A stretch of DNA of 64,000 bases. It comes from Bacteroidales bacterium H3 (GTDB lineage: Bacteria > Bacteroidota > Bacteroidia > Bacteroidales > Muribaculaceae). The position numbers were made by a program, and so were the translations under genes. Position 1 is the first letter of the stretch. Each line of letters opens with the position of its first letter. Below the pieces are notes generated by a model, which did no database searches, was not told the DNA's origin, and saw nothing but the letters and a program-made list of their open reading frames with translations. Shown here one piece after another: positions 15,956-26,152 of the stretch. Location: positions 1 through 64,000 of the forward strand of contig DAAN01000026.1 of NCBI GenBank assembly GCA_001701135.1, in the 5' to 3' direction.

Positions 15956-16987
15956 ATGGCAGAAGATTACGACATACGCTCCGAGGCTGTCCGCTCCAGC
16001 GCCGACAAGGAATTCGAACGGGCGCTGCGCCCGCAATGTTTCAACGACTTTTCCGGTCAGGACAAGGTGGTGAGCAATCTGCGCGTGTTTGTCGAAGCGG
16101 CGCGCCGACGCGGCGAAGCACTCGACCATCTGCTGCTCTACGGCCCTCCGGGGCTTGGAAAGACCACATTGTCGGCCATCATCGCCAACGAGCTGGGCGT
16201 GGGGTTCAAGGTCACCTCGGGTCCGGTGCTCGACAAGCCGGGCGACCTGGCCGGTATCCTCACCTCTCTGGAGGAGAACGATGTGCTTTTCATCGACGAA
16301 ATCCACCGTCTGAAGCCTGTGGTGGAGGAGTATCTCTACTCCGCCATGGAGGATTACCGCATTGACATAATGATCGACAAGGGACCGGGAGCACGCTCGG
16401 TGCAGCTCACCCTGTCGCCCTTCACCCTCATCGGCGCCACCACCCGCTCGGGACTGCTGACGGCTCCGCTGCGTGCCCGCTTCGGCATTCCGATGCATCT
16501 GCAATATTACGACCACGAGGTACTGGAGATGATCATCAGCCGTTCGGCGCGGCTTCTGGGCGTGGAGTGCACGCCTGTGGCAGCTCACGAGATGGCACTC
16601 CGCTCGCGCGGCACGCCCCGTATCGCCAACCGCCTGCTGCGTCGCGTGCGCGACTTCGCCCTGGTGCGCGGCTCAGGAAAAATCGACCCCGAAATCACCC
16701 GCTATGCCCTGGAGGCGCTCAACATCGACCGCTACGGGCTCGACGAAATCGACAACCGCATCCTCTCCACCATCATCAACAAATTCGGCGGCGGCCCCGT
16801 GGGGCTGAGCACCATCGCCACCGCCATCGGCGAGGACGCCGGCACTCTGGAGGAGGTCTACGAACCCTTCCTCATCAAAGAGGGCTTCATAAAGCGCACC
16901 CCCCGCGGCCGCGAGGTCACCGACCTGGCATGGCGCCATCTCGGTCTCGACCGCCCCGGTTTCGCCGGTCTCTTCGACCAGCCTTAG
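15956..16987 (+). CDS. ruvB: Holliday junction branch migration ATPase RuvB
   Basis: The 343-residue hexameric AAA+ motor drives branch migration of Holliday junctions with RuvA, ahead of RuvC cleavage. It shows Walker [10 protein letters not shown] near 63-71, Walker B LFIDEIHR near 112-119, sensor 1/arginine-finger region [19 protein letters not shown] near 158-176, and the C-terminal winged helix ending [20 protein letters not shown]. Length is normal. A longer open frame extends upstream through the DUF4143 gene, but the ATG at 15956 is the only start that fits the family. Confidence 0.96.
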   Translation: MAEDYDIRSEAVRSSADKEFERALRPQCFNDFSGQDKVVSNLRVFVEAARRRGEALDHLLLYGPPGLGKTTLSAIIANELGVGFKVTSGPVLDKPGDLAGILTSLEENDVLFIDEIHRLKPVVEEYLYSAMEDYRIDIMIDKGPGARSVQLTLSPFTLIGATTRSGLLTAPLRARFGIPMHLQYYDHEVLEMIISRSARLLGVECTPVAAHEMALRSRGTPRIANRLLRRVRDFALVRGSGKIDPEITRYALEALNIDRYGLDEIDNRILSTIINKFGGGPVGLSTIATAIGEDAGTLEEVYEPFLIKEGFIKRTPRGREVTDLAWRHLGLDRPGFAGLFDQP

Positions 16988-17027
16988 CCCCCGTCACCAC
17001 TTACCAATCACCTGCGACAACAATCTC

Positions 17028-18521
17028 ATGGCTTCAATCAGGTCGCTATTCAAAGACATCGCCATCTATGGCGTCAGCTCCATCGTGGGGCGCTTTCTCA
17101 ACTGGTGCCTGGTGCCGATGTACACCTATCTGTTCTCGGCATTCGACTATGGCATCGTCACCAACATCAATGCCTACGTGGCGCTGGCGCTGGTGATTCT
17201 CACCTACGGACTCGAGACCGGATTCTTCCGCTTCGCAAACCACGACCGCTGGAACGACCCCATGCAGGTCTACACCACCGCCCTTACATCGCTGGGCACC
17301 ACATCCATCCTGTTCATCATCGCCGGATGCCTCCTCTCGCCCCGGCTGGCCGGGCTGCTCGAGTGTGCCGACCATCCCTCGTTTATCTGGATGATGGTGG
17401 TCACCGTAGGCATCGACGCCTACACCGCTCTCCCCTTCGCCTATCTGCGCTACCGCAAGCGCCCCATGCGCTTCGCCACACTCAAACTGGTCAACATCGG
17501 CCTCAACATCGGCCTCAACCTCTTTTTCATCCTCCTGTGCCCCTGGCTGCAGAGCCATGCGCCCGGGTGGATCGACTGGTTCTACAACCCCTCGTTCGGC
17601 ATCGGCTACATATTCCTCGCCAACCTTATCAGTTCGGCGGTGATACTGCTGCTGCTCTACCCCGAAGTGGCATGCGTGCGCTACAGCTTCAACCGCCGGC
17701 TGCTCCACGAGATGCTGGTCTACAGCTATCCCATCCTCATCCTGGGCATCGCCGGCATCATGAACCAGACCATCGACAAAATCCTCTATCCCATCCTCAT
17801 CCCCGACCGCGCCGCGGCGCTCGAGGGGCTGGGCATCTACGGCGCCAACTACAAGATAGCCATAGTGATGGTGATGTTCACCCAGGCATTCCGCTTTGCC
17901 TACGAACCCTTCATCTTCGCCCAGAACAAGGAGGTGAAAGGGCGCGACAAAGATGCCTCCTACTCCACAGCCATGAACTGGTTTGTGGTCTGCGGCCTTG
18001 TAATCTTCTTAGGGGTGATGTTTTACCTGCCGGTGCTGCGCTATTTCATCGCGCCCCGCTTCTTCCCGGGACTGAAAGTGGTGCCGGTGATAATGATGGC
18101 GGAGTTTTTCGCCGGCATCTTCTTTAACCTCTCGCTGTGGTATAAACTTAGCGACCGCCCCATCTGGGGCACCTGGTTCTCGCTGTCGGGCCTGGCAGTG
18201 ACGCTGATACTCAACGTGGTGCTTGTGCCCGTCTACGGCTATATGGGGTGCGCCTGGGCCGCATTCTTCTGCTATCTGCTGATGATGGCGGCCAGCTATC
18301 TCACCGGCCGCCGATATTATCCCATCCCCTACCAATTAGGCAAGCTCGGCCTCTATGTGATTTCGGCGCTCGCCATCTGGGGTGCCGCAACCCTGCTGAC
18401 CACCGAAAACAACTGGATCGACTTCCCGGTGCGCGCGCTGCTGCTGGTGCTCTTCGTGGCCTCGGTGCTCGGCGTGAACCGCATCATAGACCGGCGCCGA
18501 CCCATCCGTGTCACCGCCTGA
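17028..18521 (+). CDS. Wzx-like polysaccharide/lipopolysaccharide flippase
   Basis: The 497-residue inner-membrane protein has about 12-14 hydrophobic helices and the N-terminal layout of the MATE/MVF-type polysaccharide-export family (SLFKDIAIYGVSSIVGRFLNWCLVPMYTYLFS). It probably flips an undecaprenyl-linked oligosaccharide across the membrane. It follows ruvB by 40 bases and precedes an alpha-galactosidase and a glycosyltransferase, so all four may be one transcript. The glycan is unknown, and there is no classical O-antigen cluster nearby. Confidence 0.85.
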   Translation: MASIRSLFKDIAIYGVSSIVGRFLNWCLVPMYTYLFSAFDYGIVTNINAYVALALVILTYGLETGFFRFANHDRWNDPMQVYTTALTSLGTTSILFIIAGCLLSPRLAGLLECADHPSFIWMMVVTVGIDAYTALPFAYLRYRKRPMRFATLKLVNIGLNIGLNLFFILLCPWLQSHAPGWIDWFYNPSFGIGYIFLANLISSAVILLLLYPEVACVRYSFNRRLLHEMLVYSYPILILGIAGIMNQTIDKILYPILIPDRAAALEGLGIYGANYKIAIVMVMFTQAFRFAYEPFIFAQNKEVKGRDKDASYSTAMNWFVVCGLVIFLGVMFYLPVLRYFIAPRFFPGLKVVPVIMMAEFFAGIFFNLSLWYKLSDRPIWGTWFSLSGLAVTLILNVVLVPVYGYMGCAWAAFFCYLLMMAASYLTGRRYYPIPYQLGKLGLYVISALAIWGAATLLTTENNWIDFPVRALLLVLFVASVLGVNRIIDRRRPIRVTA

Positions 18522-18552
18522 ACCCCTCGACATAACCAAATCAATATCATAT

Positions 18553-20751
18553 ATGAAACAACTGACAACCATCCTGGCAGCCTCGTTTATCGCGACAGCG
18601 GCTTTTGCCGCCGCCCCCGATGCCGGAAAAACCATCCGCATCTCCACCGACAACACCGACCTCATCCTCAAGGTGGGCGACAACGGCCGCCTCTACCAGA
18701 CCTATCTCGGTCCGAAATTCATGCATGAGGCCGACGTGGCCATTCCCGGTTGGACGCAGTATGCCGCCAGCGACGGCGCCGTGTGCACCCGCGGCTGGGA
18801 GGCATACTCCACCTCGGGCAACGAGGATTTCTTCGAACCCGCCCTCGGCATCACCCACGCCGACGGCAACATGACCACATATCTCTATTACACCGGCTCC
18901 TCGACCGAAAAAATCGATGGAGGCACCCTCACCCGCATCAACCTCCGCGACAACAAATATCCGGTCGATGTGACGCTCTTCTATGCGGCATATCCCGCCG
19001 AAAATGTGATAAAGACATGGACCGAAATATCGCATCAGGAAAAGAAACCGATAACCATGCAGCAATATGCCTCGGCCATGCTCTATTTCAACGAGCCTGA
19101 ATACTGGCTGACAGAGTTCAGCGGCGACTGGGCGAAGGAAGCCGGCATGTCGAGCCAGCAGCTGCAGTATGGCAAAAAGATAATCGACACCAAGCTCGGC
19201 AGCCGCGCCGCCATGCACACATCCCCCTTCTTCGAGGTGGGACTCGACGGTCCGGTCAGGGAGAACAGCGGCGAGGTGCTGATGGGCACCCTGGGCTGGA
19301 CAGGCAATTTCCGGTTCACATTCGAGGTGGACAACGTGGGGAATCTCCGCGTAATCTCAGGCATCAACCCCTACGCCTCCAATTATGAGCTTAAGGCCGG
19401 AGAGGTGTTCACCACCCCCGAATTCATCTTCACTCTGAGCTACGACGGCGCCTCGCAGGGTTCGCGCAACCTTCAGGCATGGGCGCGCAAATATGGCGTA
19501 AAGGATGGAGAGGGCTCGCGCCTCACGCTTCTCAACAACTGGGAAAACACCGGCTTCAATTTCAATCAGGAGATACTCGCCGAACTTATGGGCGAGGCTA
19601 AGGATCTGGGCGTCGACATGTTCCTTCTTGACGACGGATGGTTCGGCAACAAATATCCCCGCAAGGATGACCACGCCGGTCTGGGCGACTGGGAGGCCAC
19701 CCGCTCAAAGCTCCCCGGCGGCGTTCCCGCCCTGGTGAAAGCGGCAAAAGATGCCGGCGTGAAATTCGGCATCTGGATCGAGCCTGAAATGGTCAATCCT
19801 AAAAGCGAGCTGTTTGAGAAACACCCCGAATGGGTGATCCGTCAGCCCAACCGCGACACATACCTCTATCGCAACCAGCTCGTGCTCGACATGGGCAACC
19901 CACGGGTGCAGGATTATGTGTTCGGCGTCGTTGACAATATCCTCACCGAGAATCCCGATGTGGCATACTTCAAATGGGACTGCAACAGCCCCATCACTAA
20001 TATCTATTCACCCTACGCCAAAGACCGCCAGGGTCAGCTCTATGTCGACCATGTGCGCGGCATATACAACGTGCTCAACCGCATCAAGGAGAAATATCCC
20101 TCCGTGCCCATGATGCTCTGCTCGGGTGGCGGTGGCCGCTGCGACTACGAGGCATTGAAATATTTCACCGAATTCTGGTGCTCCGACAACACCGACCCGG
20201 TGGAGCGCGCCTACATCCAGTGGGGATTCTCGCAGTTCTTCCCCGCGAAAGTGATGGCCGCCCACGTGACAAGCTGGAACAAGAGCACATCGGTGAAATT
20301 CCGCACCGACATGGCATCCATGTGCAAACTCGGATTCGACATAGGCCTCAAGGAACTTTCGGCCGACGAACTCGCCTATTGTCAGGAGGCAATCGCCAAC
20401 TGGAAGCGCCTCAACCCGGCCATAATGGATGGCACGCAGTATCGCCTCGTGTCGCCCTACGAGAGCAACCACATGGCTGTGGAGTATGTCGACGACAGCA
20501 AAAACATGGGCGTTGTCTTCGCCTACGACCTCGCTCCCCGCTTCAAGGAGAAGCTCCACCGGGTGAAACTCCAGGGACTCGACCCCGCCCGGCGCTATCG
20601 CGTAAAGGAGATCAACCTCATGCCCGGAGCAGGCTCCACATTACCCGAAAACGACATGACCTTCACGGGCGATTACCTGATGAAAGTGGGTCTCGATCTG
20701 TTCTCCCCGGACCGCTATAAATCGAAAGTGGTGGAGCTTTCGGCTGAATAA
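18553..20751 (+). CDS. GH36-family alpha-galactosidase, secreted
   Basis: The 732-residue glycoside hydrolase removes terminal alpha-galactose. It starts with a signal peptide (MKQLTTILAASFIATAAFA, cleaved before APDAG). A beta-sandwich N-terminal domain follows, then a TIM barrel with LLDDGWF near 360, the nucleophile in FKWDCNSP (D476) and the acid/base in CSDNTDP (D545), and a C-terminal beta domain. There is no lipobox Cys, so it should be periplasmic. The ATG at 18553 is chosen because the signal peptide begins there; an upstream in-frame GTG/ATG run overlaps the flippase gene. Confidence 0.93.
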   Translation: MKQLTTILAASFIATAAFAAAPDAGKTIRISTDNTDLILKVGDNGRLYQTYLGPKFMHEADVAIPGWTQYAASDGAVCTRGWEAYSTSGNEDFFEPALGITHADGNMTTYLYYTGSSTEKIDGGTLTRINLRDNKYPVDVTLFYAAYPAENVIKTWTEISHQEKKPITMQQYASAMLYFNEPEYWLTEFSGDWAKEAGMSSQQLQYGKKIIDTKLGSRAAMHTSPFFEVGLDGPVRENSGEVLMGTLGWTGNFRFTFEVDNVGNLRVISGINPYASNYELKAGEVFTTPEFIFTLSYDGASQGSRNLQAWARKYGVKDGEGSRLTLLNNWENTGFNFNQEILAELMGEAKDLGVDMFLLDDGWFGNKYPRKDDHAGLGDWEATRSKLPGGVPALVKAAKDAGVKFGIWIEPEMVNPKSELFEKHPEWVIRQPNRDTYLYRNQLVLDMGNPRVQDYVFGVVDNILTENPDVAYFKWDCNSPITNIYSPYAKDRQGQLYVDHVRGIYNVLNRIKEKYPSVPMMLCSGGGGRCDYEALKYFTEFWCSDNTDPVERAYIQWGFSQFFPAKVMAAHVTSWNKSTSVKFRTDMASMCKLGFDIGLKELSADELAYCQEAIANWKRLNPAIMDGTQYRLVSPYESNHMAVEYVDDSKNMGVVFAYDLAPRFKEKLHRVKLQGLDPARRYRVKEINLMPGAGSTLPENDMTFTGDYLMKVGLDLFSPDRYKSKVVELSAE

Positions 20752-20801
20752 TATTCGCCGGCGGCTCTGCATTTCCTGAAGCTCCGTTCCTAAAGTTACT
20801 T

Positions 20802-22106
20802 ATGAAGATAGCCATACTGTCGACCAACTACGACCTCGGAGGCGCCGCAATCGTCACACGGCGGCTCACCGACGCGCTGCGTGCCCTCGGACACGACGCC
20901 CGCATGATTGTGGCGCGCCCCGGGGGCGCCGACAGCGCCGACCCGGCGGTGATGGCGGTCGACCGCAGGCGCTGGCTTGTGGCATTTCTGCGCGAGCGGC
21001 TGCAGCTGTGGCTGCGCGGGGTGAAACGCCGCAATCTGTTCAAGATTTCCACCGGTCTGTTTGGTGTGGATCTCCACCTCCACCCATTCGTGCAGGAGGC
21101 CGACGCCGTAATCATAGGATGGGCCTCGCAGGGATTTCTCTCGCTCGACTCCATGGCCGCCATCATTGCCACCGGCAAACCGGTGCTCTACATGATGCAC
21201 GACCTCTGGGCCGCCACATGCCTGTGCCACATGCCGGGCGAGTGCCGCAGCTTCAGTCAGCCCGGCCACTTCATGAAATGCAAATATCTGGGCAACAGCG
21301 ACAGGCTGGCAACGCTCGCCGCAGCTGTCTCAAACCGCAAGATGGAGCTGTTCCGCGCCGGGAATCTGCGGCTGGTGGCCGTGTCGACATGGCAGCGCGA
21401 CCAAGTGGAGTCAAGTGCTCTGATAATGCCCGCCCACCCCGTTGAGGTGGTGCCGCACGCATTCCCCGCAGAACTTTTCCTCCCGGGGGAGAAGACCGAT
21501 GCGGAGGGGCGCCGGACCATAGTGATGGCCGCGGCCTCGCTCGACGACCCCATAAAGGATATGCCCACAGCCATCGACGCCCTCAACACATTTGCCTACG
21601 AATATCCCGAAGATGCCCGCGGGGTTGAGGTGCATTTCACCGGTGTGCTGAAAGACCCCTCGGTGCTCTCGCGCCTGCGGCTCCCCTACACCCACCACGG
21701 TCTTGTGGACCAGGAGGAGTTGCGGCGGCTCTATGCGGGCGCCACCGTGGTGATGAGTTCATCGAAATATGAGACAATGGGTGCCACGCTCATGGAGGGT
21801 ATGGCCTGCGGCGCCATTCCGGTGACATTCGGCGAGGCCGGCCAGCGCGATGTGGTCACCGATGCCGTCAACGGTTTCATAGCTCCGGCGCACACGGCAG
21901 CCTCGTTGGCATTCGCATTGTCGACAGCCATGTCGACAGCCCGTGCGGTAGCTTCAGGCGACCCCGACGCTCCCGCCGGTTTCTCGCCTGCTGAGCTGCA
22001 CGCCTCTGTGGCCTCGCGGTTTGCCCCGGAGACCATAGCCCGACGCATCCTTGCCCTCCTCACTCCCGTCGAGCCGACAATTTCCTCTAAAGGGGGAAAC
22101 TTTTGA
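20802..22106 (+). CDS. GT4-type glycosyltransferase
   Basis: The 434-residue GT-B glycosyltransferase begins MKIAILSTNYDLGGAAIVTRRLTDAL, the acceptor-side Rossmann start. It carries the nucleotide-sugar site in the C-terminal half (VVMSSSKYETMGATLMEGMACGAIPVTF near residues 315-345), including the E-x7-E pattern of GT4 enzymes. It is cytosolic or membrane-peripheral. It lies 50 bases after the galactosidase gene. Donor and acceptor are not readable; with the flippase it suggests a small surface-glycan module. Confidence 0.85.
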   Translation: MKIAILSTNYDLGGAAIVTRRLTDALRALGHDARMIVARPGGADSADPAVMAVDRRRWLVAFLRERLQLWLRGVKRRNLFKISTGLFGVDLHLHPFVQEADAVIIGWASQGFLSLDSMAAIIATGKPVLYMMHDLWAATCLCHMPGECRSFSQPGHFMKCKYLGNSDRLATLAAAVSNRKMELFRAGNLRLVAVSTWQRDQVESSALIMPAHPVEVVPHAFPAELFLPGEKTDAEGRRTIVMAAASLDDPIKDMPTAIDALNTFAYEYPEDARGVEVHFTGVLKDPSVLSRLRLPYTHHGLVDQEELRRLYAGATVVMSSSKYETMGATLMEGMACGAIPVTFGEAGQRDVVTDAVNGFIAPAHTAASLAFALSTAMSTARAVASGDPDAPAGFSPAELHASVASRFAPETIARRILALLTPVEPTISSKGGNF

Positions 22107-22131
22107 CGAAAAACTTCACCTTTAAGGTGAC
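22079..22131. terminator. hairpins between convergent glycosyltransferase and uvrC
   Basis: TTTCC...GGAAA near 22081-22099 is followed by CTTTT. A perfect TCACCTTTAAGGTGA palindrome lies at 22116-22130. Both lie between two convergent genes and are plausible weak terminators. Confidence 0.45.
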
Positions 22132-22172
22132 ATTATATTAGAGATTGAACTGAGAAAGTCAAAAGGATGAAT

Positions 22173-23993
22173 TCATGGGGTGGTGAAGTGGGCGCGCACA
22201 ACCTTTGCTTTGGCGGGGCCGATTACTTCAGCCAGAGCGTCGACCGTGGCCTGCGAAATCCGCTTCACGCTCTTGAAATGGCTCAGCAGAGCCTGCTCGG
22301 TGGCCGGTCCAACCCCGGGAATTTTCGACAGTTCGCTCACTATGGCCGACTTTGAACGGCGGTCGCGGTGATGCGTGATGCCGAAGCGGTGCGCCTCGTC
22401 GCGCAGATGCTGCACCACCTTAAGCGACTCGGAATTCTTGTCGATATAGAGGGGCACCGAATCGCCTGGGAAATAGATCTCCTCCAGACGTTTGGCAATG
22501 CCCACAAGGGCTATTTTGCCGCGCAGCCCAATCTCGTCGAGAGCCTCCACAGCCGACGACAGCTGCCCTTTGCCGCCGTCGACCACAATGAGCTGCGGCA
22601 GATCGTCGGGCGATTCCTGCATCAGACGAGTGTAGCGGCGGGTCAATACCTCTTTCATCGAGGCGAAATCGTCGGGCCCCACCACAGTCTTGATATTGAA
22701 GTGGCGGTAATCCTTCTTCGACGGCTTTGCGTCGCGGAACACCACGCACGACGCTACCGGATTGGTGCCCTGGATGTTGGAGTTATCGAAGCACTCTATG
22801 TGGCGGGGCAGCTCCGACAGGCGGAAATCGGCCTTGATGCGTTCGAGTGTCTTCATGGTGCGTTTCTCGGGATCGGTGCGCTCGAGATGTTTCAGGGCGT
22901 CGGCGCGGCGCTGACGCGCGTTGCGCCGGGCCACGTCGAGCAGCTTGGCGCGGTCGCCTCTCTGAGGCACCGTCACGGTTACGCCGGGAAACTCCATATC
23001 AGGTTCGCAATGAGCCACAACCTCGTCGTAAGTGACCCCGAAAGTGTCGGTAATCTCCTGCATGGCGTAGCTCAGAAGCTGGCCGGGGGTCTCCTTCAGG
23101 CGGCGTTTGTATTGCAGCGTGAGCGACCGCGTCACGGCTCCGCGGCGCACGTGCATATAGTTGATATATACGTCGTTGCCCCCGTCGTCATCGAAGCCGA
23201 AGACATCCACGTCGTCGAGGGCGGGACTGACTATGGCGCTCCGGGCCTGATAGCGCTCTACAAGCTGATACTGCTCCTTAAGCTCCTGGGCCTGCTCGAA
23301 ACGCAGCTCGGCCGACATGCGCTCCATTTCAGAGCGCAGATGCGCCAGCAGCTGGCCGGTGTCGCCGCGCAGTATCTGGCGCACATTCTCGATATACTGC
23401 CCGTAATCCTCGGGCGAAATCAGCCCCGTGCAGCAGCCGGGGCAACGTTTCAGGTGGTATTCCAGACATAGGCGCCCCTTACCGCGGGCCAGGGAATCGG
23501 GAGTGACAGGCACCCGGCAGCCGCGGATGGGGTAGAGTTCGCGGATGAGGTCGAGCACGGCGCGCGCCGCCCCCACATTGGTGTAGGGGCCGTAGTAGCG
23601 GGCGCCATCGCGGAGTCGCTGACGGGTGAGAAACACCCGGGGATACATCTCCTTGGTCACGCATATCCACGGGTAGGATTTGTCATCCTTGAGCAGCACA
23701 TTGTAGCGGGGCTTATACTCCTTGATCATCGAGTTCTCGAGATTCAGGGCATCGGCCTCGGTGGGCACTACAATCGAATTCATGTCGGCGATGGCGCGTA
23801 CCAGCAGATTGGTGCGCAGCACGTCGTGTGTGCGGTTGAAGTAGCTGCTGACGCGGCGTTTGAGGTTCTTGGCCTTGCCCACATAGATCACGGTACCATC
23901 GGAGTCGTAGTACATGTACACGCCCGGAGTCTCGGGCAGCAGGGCGATCTTCTCCTGCAATTCCGGCGATTTGTTTTTAGAATGTTTACCCAT
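22173..23993 (-). CDS. uvrC: UvrABC excinuclease subunit C
   Basis: The 606-residue nuclease makes both incisions in nucleotide excision repair. It has an N-terminal GIY-YIG domain (GVYMYYDSDGTVIYVGKAKNLKRRVSSYF near residues 24-54), a Cys-rich RLCLEYHLKRCPGC segment near 172, the UVR motif (AELRFEQAQELKEQYQ), an RNase H-like C-terminal nuclease domain (HIECFDNSNIQGTNPV near 393; IVVDGGKGQLSSA), and a helix-hairpin-helix tail (IPGVGPATEQALL). The ATG at 23993 (MGKHSKN) is chosen; it overlaps the AlbA_2 gene by 8 bases. Confidence 0.96.
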   Translation of the reverse strand: MGKHSKNKSPELQEKIALLPETPGVYMYYDSDGTVIYVGKAKNLKRRVSSYFNRTHDVLRTNLLVRAIADMNSIVVPTEADALNLENSMIKEYKPRYNVLLKDDKSYPWICVTKEMYPRVFLTRQRLRDGARYYGPYTNVGAARAVLDLIRELYPIRGCRVPVTPDSLARGKGRLCLEYHLKRCPGCCTGLISPEDYGQYIENVRQILRGDTGQLLAHLRSEMERMSAELRFEQAQELKEQYQLVERYQARSAIVSPALDDVDVFGFDDDGGNDVYINYMHVRRGAVTRSLTLQYKRRLKETPGQLLSYAMQEITDTFGVTYDEVVAHCEPDMEFPGVTVTVPQRGDRAKLLDVARRNARQRRADALKHLERTDPEKRTMKTLERIKADFRLSELPRHIECFDNSNIQGTNPVASCVVFRDAKPSKKDYRHFNIKTVVGPDDFASMKEVLTRRYTRLMQESPDDLPQLIVVDGGKGQLSSAVEALDEIGLRGKIALVGIAKRLEEIYFPGDSVPLYIDKNSESLKVVQHLRDEAHRFGITHHRDRRSKSAIVSELSKIPGVGPATEQALLSHFKSVKRISQATVDALAEVIGPAKAKVVRAHFTTP

Positions 23994-24672
23994 TGGAGTG
24001 TGTGTTCTCGTTGAGGATGAGCCTGAACACCGGATGGTGGTATTCAAACCCCACGATGCCGGCTGATACCAGAGCCGTAAGAGCCTCCTCGGCGGCGCCG
24101 CGCGAGAGGTGGCAGTCGATCATGAGTTCTTCGACCGAAGCATGCCCGCGCCGGGCAAGAGCGGCCGTCAGCAGCGAGCCTTCGGCGCCGCAGAGCGCCA
24201 GCGGACTCTGCGAGCACTGCTGCCGCCATGCGCGCACCATCAGCGGATGTGCCAGGATGTTCTCGTCGGCCACGCGGTAATAGGCGCGCCAGCGGCCATC
24301 GTCGTCGCGGCATTCCACAGGCCGACGCGCGGCGCGCGGTATGCTCGCACGGAGCACCACGGCACCGCCATCGCAGCGGAAAGTGCGCATCTCCACCTCC
24401 ACGGCGGGACGGCAATAGATTTCGGCAGCCGCCTCTATCACATGTATATCCTCCTCGGAGCGGATGCCGGCCACCACGCCGTTGTCCTTTACGCCGACGA
24501 GCAGCAGGCCGCCGTCGTTGTTGGCGAAAGCCGATATGGAACGGGCTATCTTCCGGGCATCGGAAATCTGGAATTTGAAATCCTGATGCTCGTGTTCGCC
24601 CTCCTCGATCAGACGGGAAATATAGAATTTGCCACGGATGGCATGAAGATCTTTGTTCGGTATACTACTCAT
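23986..24672 (-). CDS. AlbA_2/Schlafen-type nucleic-acid/ATP-binding protein
   Basis: The 228-residue protein starts with an AlbA_2 domain: EGEHEHQDFKFQISDARKIARSISAFANNDGGLLLVGVKDNGVVAGI, residues about 24-70, with the typical E-x-Q/K-D-F-K and NNDGG segments. A C-terminal winged-helix-like region follows (LTAALARRGHASVEELMIDCHLSRGAAEEALTALVSAGIVGFE). It likely binds nucleic acid as a regulator or helicase-like accessory. It overlaps lpd by 4 bases and uvrC by 8, so it is translationally coupled to both. Its specific job is unknown. Confidence 0.8.
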   Translation of the reverse strand: MSSIPNKDLHAIRGKFYISRLIEEGEHEHQDFKFQISDARKIARSISAFANNDGGLLLVGVKDNGVVAGIRSEEDIHVIEAAAEIYCRPAVEVEMRTFRCDGGAVVLRASIPRAARRPVECRDDDGRWRAYYRVADENILAHPLMVRAWRQQCSQSPLALCGAEGSLLTAALARRGHASVEELMIDCHLSRGAAEEALTALVSAGIVGFEYHHPVFRLILNENTHSNG

Positions 24673-26129
24673 TCAAGAGTGCATGGAATAAGCTCGGAAA
24701 GTGTGGGATGAGGGTGGATGGCGCCTGTGAGCGCCTCCACGGGGAGACCGGCCGAGATGGCCAGCGACAGTTCCATGATCAGCGACGAGGCATCGGGTCC
24801 GAGGATGGCGGCGCCTATCACCCGGCTCTCGGCAGGTGAATCAGTGCTTTTCTCAGCGCCGTTACCGGAGTTGTTTCCGGGGGTTACGAGCACCTTCACC
24901 AGGCCGTCGGTGGCGCCCATGGTGAGCGCTTTGCCGTTGGCTCGGACAGGGAGTTTGAGCACGCGGAAGTCGATGCCGCGCTCTTTGGCCTGCTCCTCGC
25001 TCAGGCCTGTGACTGCCAGTTCGGGCACGGTGAACACGCATGCCGGCACCGGTTCAAGCTGCACCTGCGGCGCCCGGCCTCCGCGACGACGGATGATGTC
25101 GGCCACCGCTGCACGCGCCTGGGCGGCGGCGGCATGGGCGAGCATGCAGCGGCCGTTGACATCGCCGATGGCATAGACACCCTCGGCGGCCGTGTGGAAA
25201 CCGGCGTCGGTCTCAATCTTTCCGGCAACCACTTTCACCCCTGCCTCCTCGGATCCGGCGGGTATCACGGGACGGCGCCCCACAGCCATGAGCACGCGGG
25301 CACACGTCACGCTGTCATCCTTTCCCTTGGCAGAGAATGCCACCTGCAGCTGCGGATAGAGGCGATGCTCCTCCATGGCGTCGGGAAGTTTCTCCACACC
25401 GGTCACCCGCGCCTGGAGATGAAATTTCACACCGCGGCGCGAAAGCACCGAACGGAGCCTCTTCGCCACCTCGCGGTCGATGCCGGGAAGTATTTCAGGG
25501 CAATATTCCAGCACGTGCACCTCGCAACCGAAGGCGTTGAAGACCGATGCGAACTCCATCCCTATCACTCCGCCGCCGATTATCGCCATCGAGGGTACGG
25601 AATCGGCACAGCAGAGCAGAGAGTCGGAGTCGAGGCAGAGATCGGCGCCGGGGATGTCGGGGAGGGCAGGCGCCGCACCGGTGGCGATCACTATGTAGGG
25701 GGCGGTATACTCCATGCCGGCAGCCTCCACGGTGTGGGGTCCGGTGAAACGCGCGGTGCCCTGACACACATCCGCGCCACGGATGATACCGGCCACACCC
25801 TCGCGAAGCTCCTCCACGATGGCATCCTTGCGATCGAGTATCTTCTGAAGCGACACTACGGGCTGCGGATCGGCGATGCCGATGCCAAACTCGCCGTCGG
25901 CCTTTCCCTGCGCCACCTCCACGCCAAATGCGGGCGCACCCTTCACTTCGAGGGCGGCCACGGCGCTGCGGCAGAAGGTTTTGGTGGGTATGCAGCCGCG
26001 GTTAAGGCAGGTGCCACCGAGCCGGTCGGCCTCCACAACGAGAGTTTTCAGTCCGGCCTTTACAGCGGCGGCCGCGGCGGTGTATCCGCCGGGACCGCTG
26101 CCGATTATGATGATGTCGTATTCGGTCAT
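24669..26129 (-). CDS. lpdA: dihydrolipoyl dehydrogenase (E3 / glycine cleavage L-protein)
   Basis: The 486-residue flavoprotein reoxidises dihydrolipoamide on GcvH (and possibly 2-oxoacid dehydrogenases) with NAD+. It has the FAD site IIIGSGPGGYTAA (about 6-18), the redox disulfide GGTCLNRGCIPTK (about 38-50), the NAD fold AIIGGGVIGMEFASVF near 183 and the C-terminal His-Glu pair in HPHPTLSE. The start MTEYDIII is preferred over an extension at 26156 that overlaps gcvPB. Its place right after gcvPB shows that it serves the glycine cleavage system. An insertion-like stretch (GNNSGNGAEKSTDSPAESR) lies near residue 440. Confidence 0.95.
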   Translation of the reverse strand: MTEYDIIIIGSGPGGYTAAAAAVKAGLKTLVVEADRLGGTCLNRGCIPTKTFCRSAVAALEVKGAPAFGVEVAQGKADGEFGIGIADPQPVVSLQKILDRKDAIVEELREGVAGIIRGADVCQGTARFTGPHTVEAAGMEYTAPYIVIATGAAPALPDIPGADLCLDSDSLLCCADSVPSMAIIGGGVIGMEFASVFNAFGCEVHVLEYCPEILPGIDREVAKRLRSVLSRRGVKFHLQARVTGVEKLPDAMEEHRLYPQLQVAFSAKGKDDSVTCARVLMAVGRRPVIPAGSEEAGVKVVAGKIETDAGFHTAAEGVYAIGDVNGRCMLAHAAAAQARAAVADIIRRRGGRAPQVQLEPVPACVFTVPELAVTGLSEEQAKERGIDFRVLKLPVRANGKALTMGATDGLVKVLVTPGNNSGNGAEKSTDSPAESRVIGAAILGPDASSLIMELSLAISAGLPVEALTGAIHPHPTLSELIPCTLE

Positions 26130-26152
26130 TTTTCTCGGAAAAGATGTCAGTA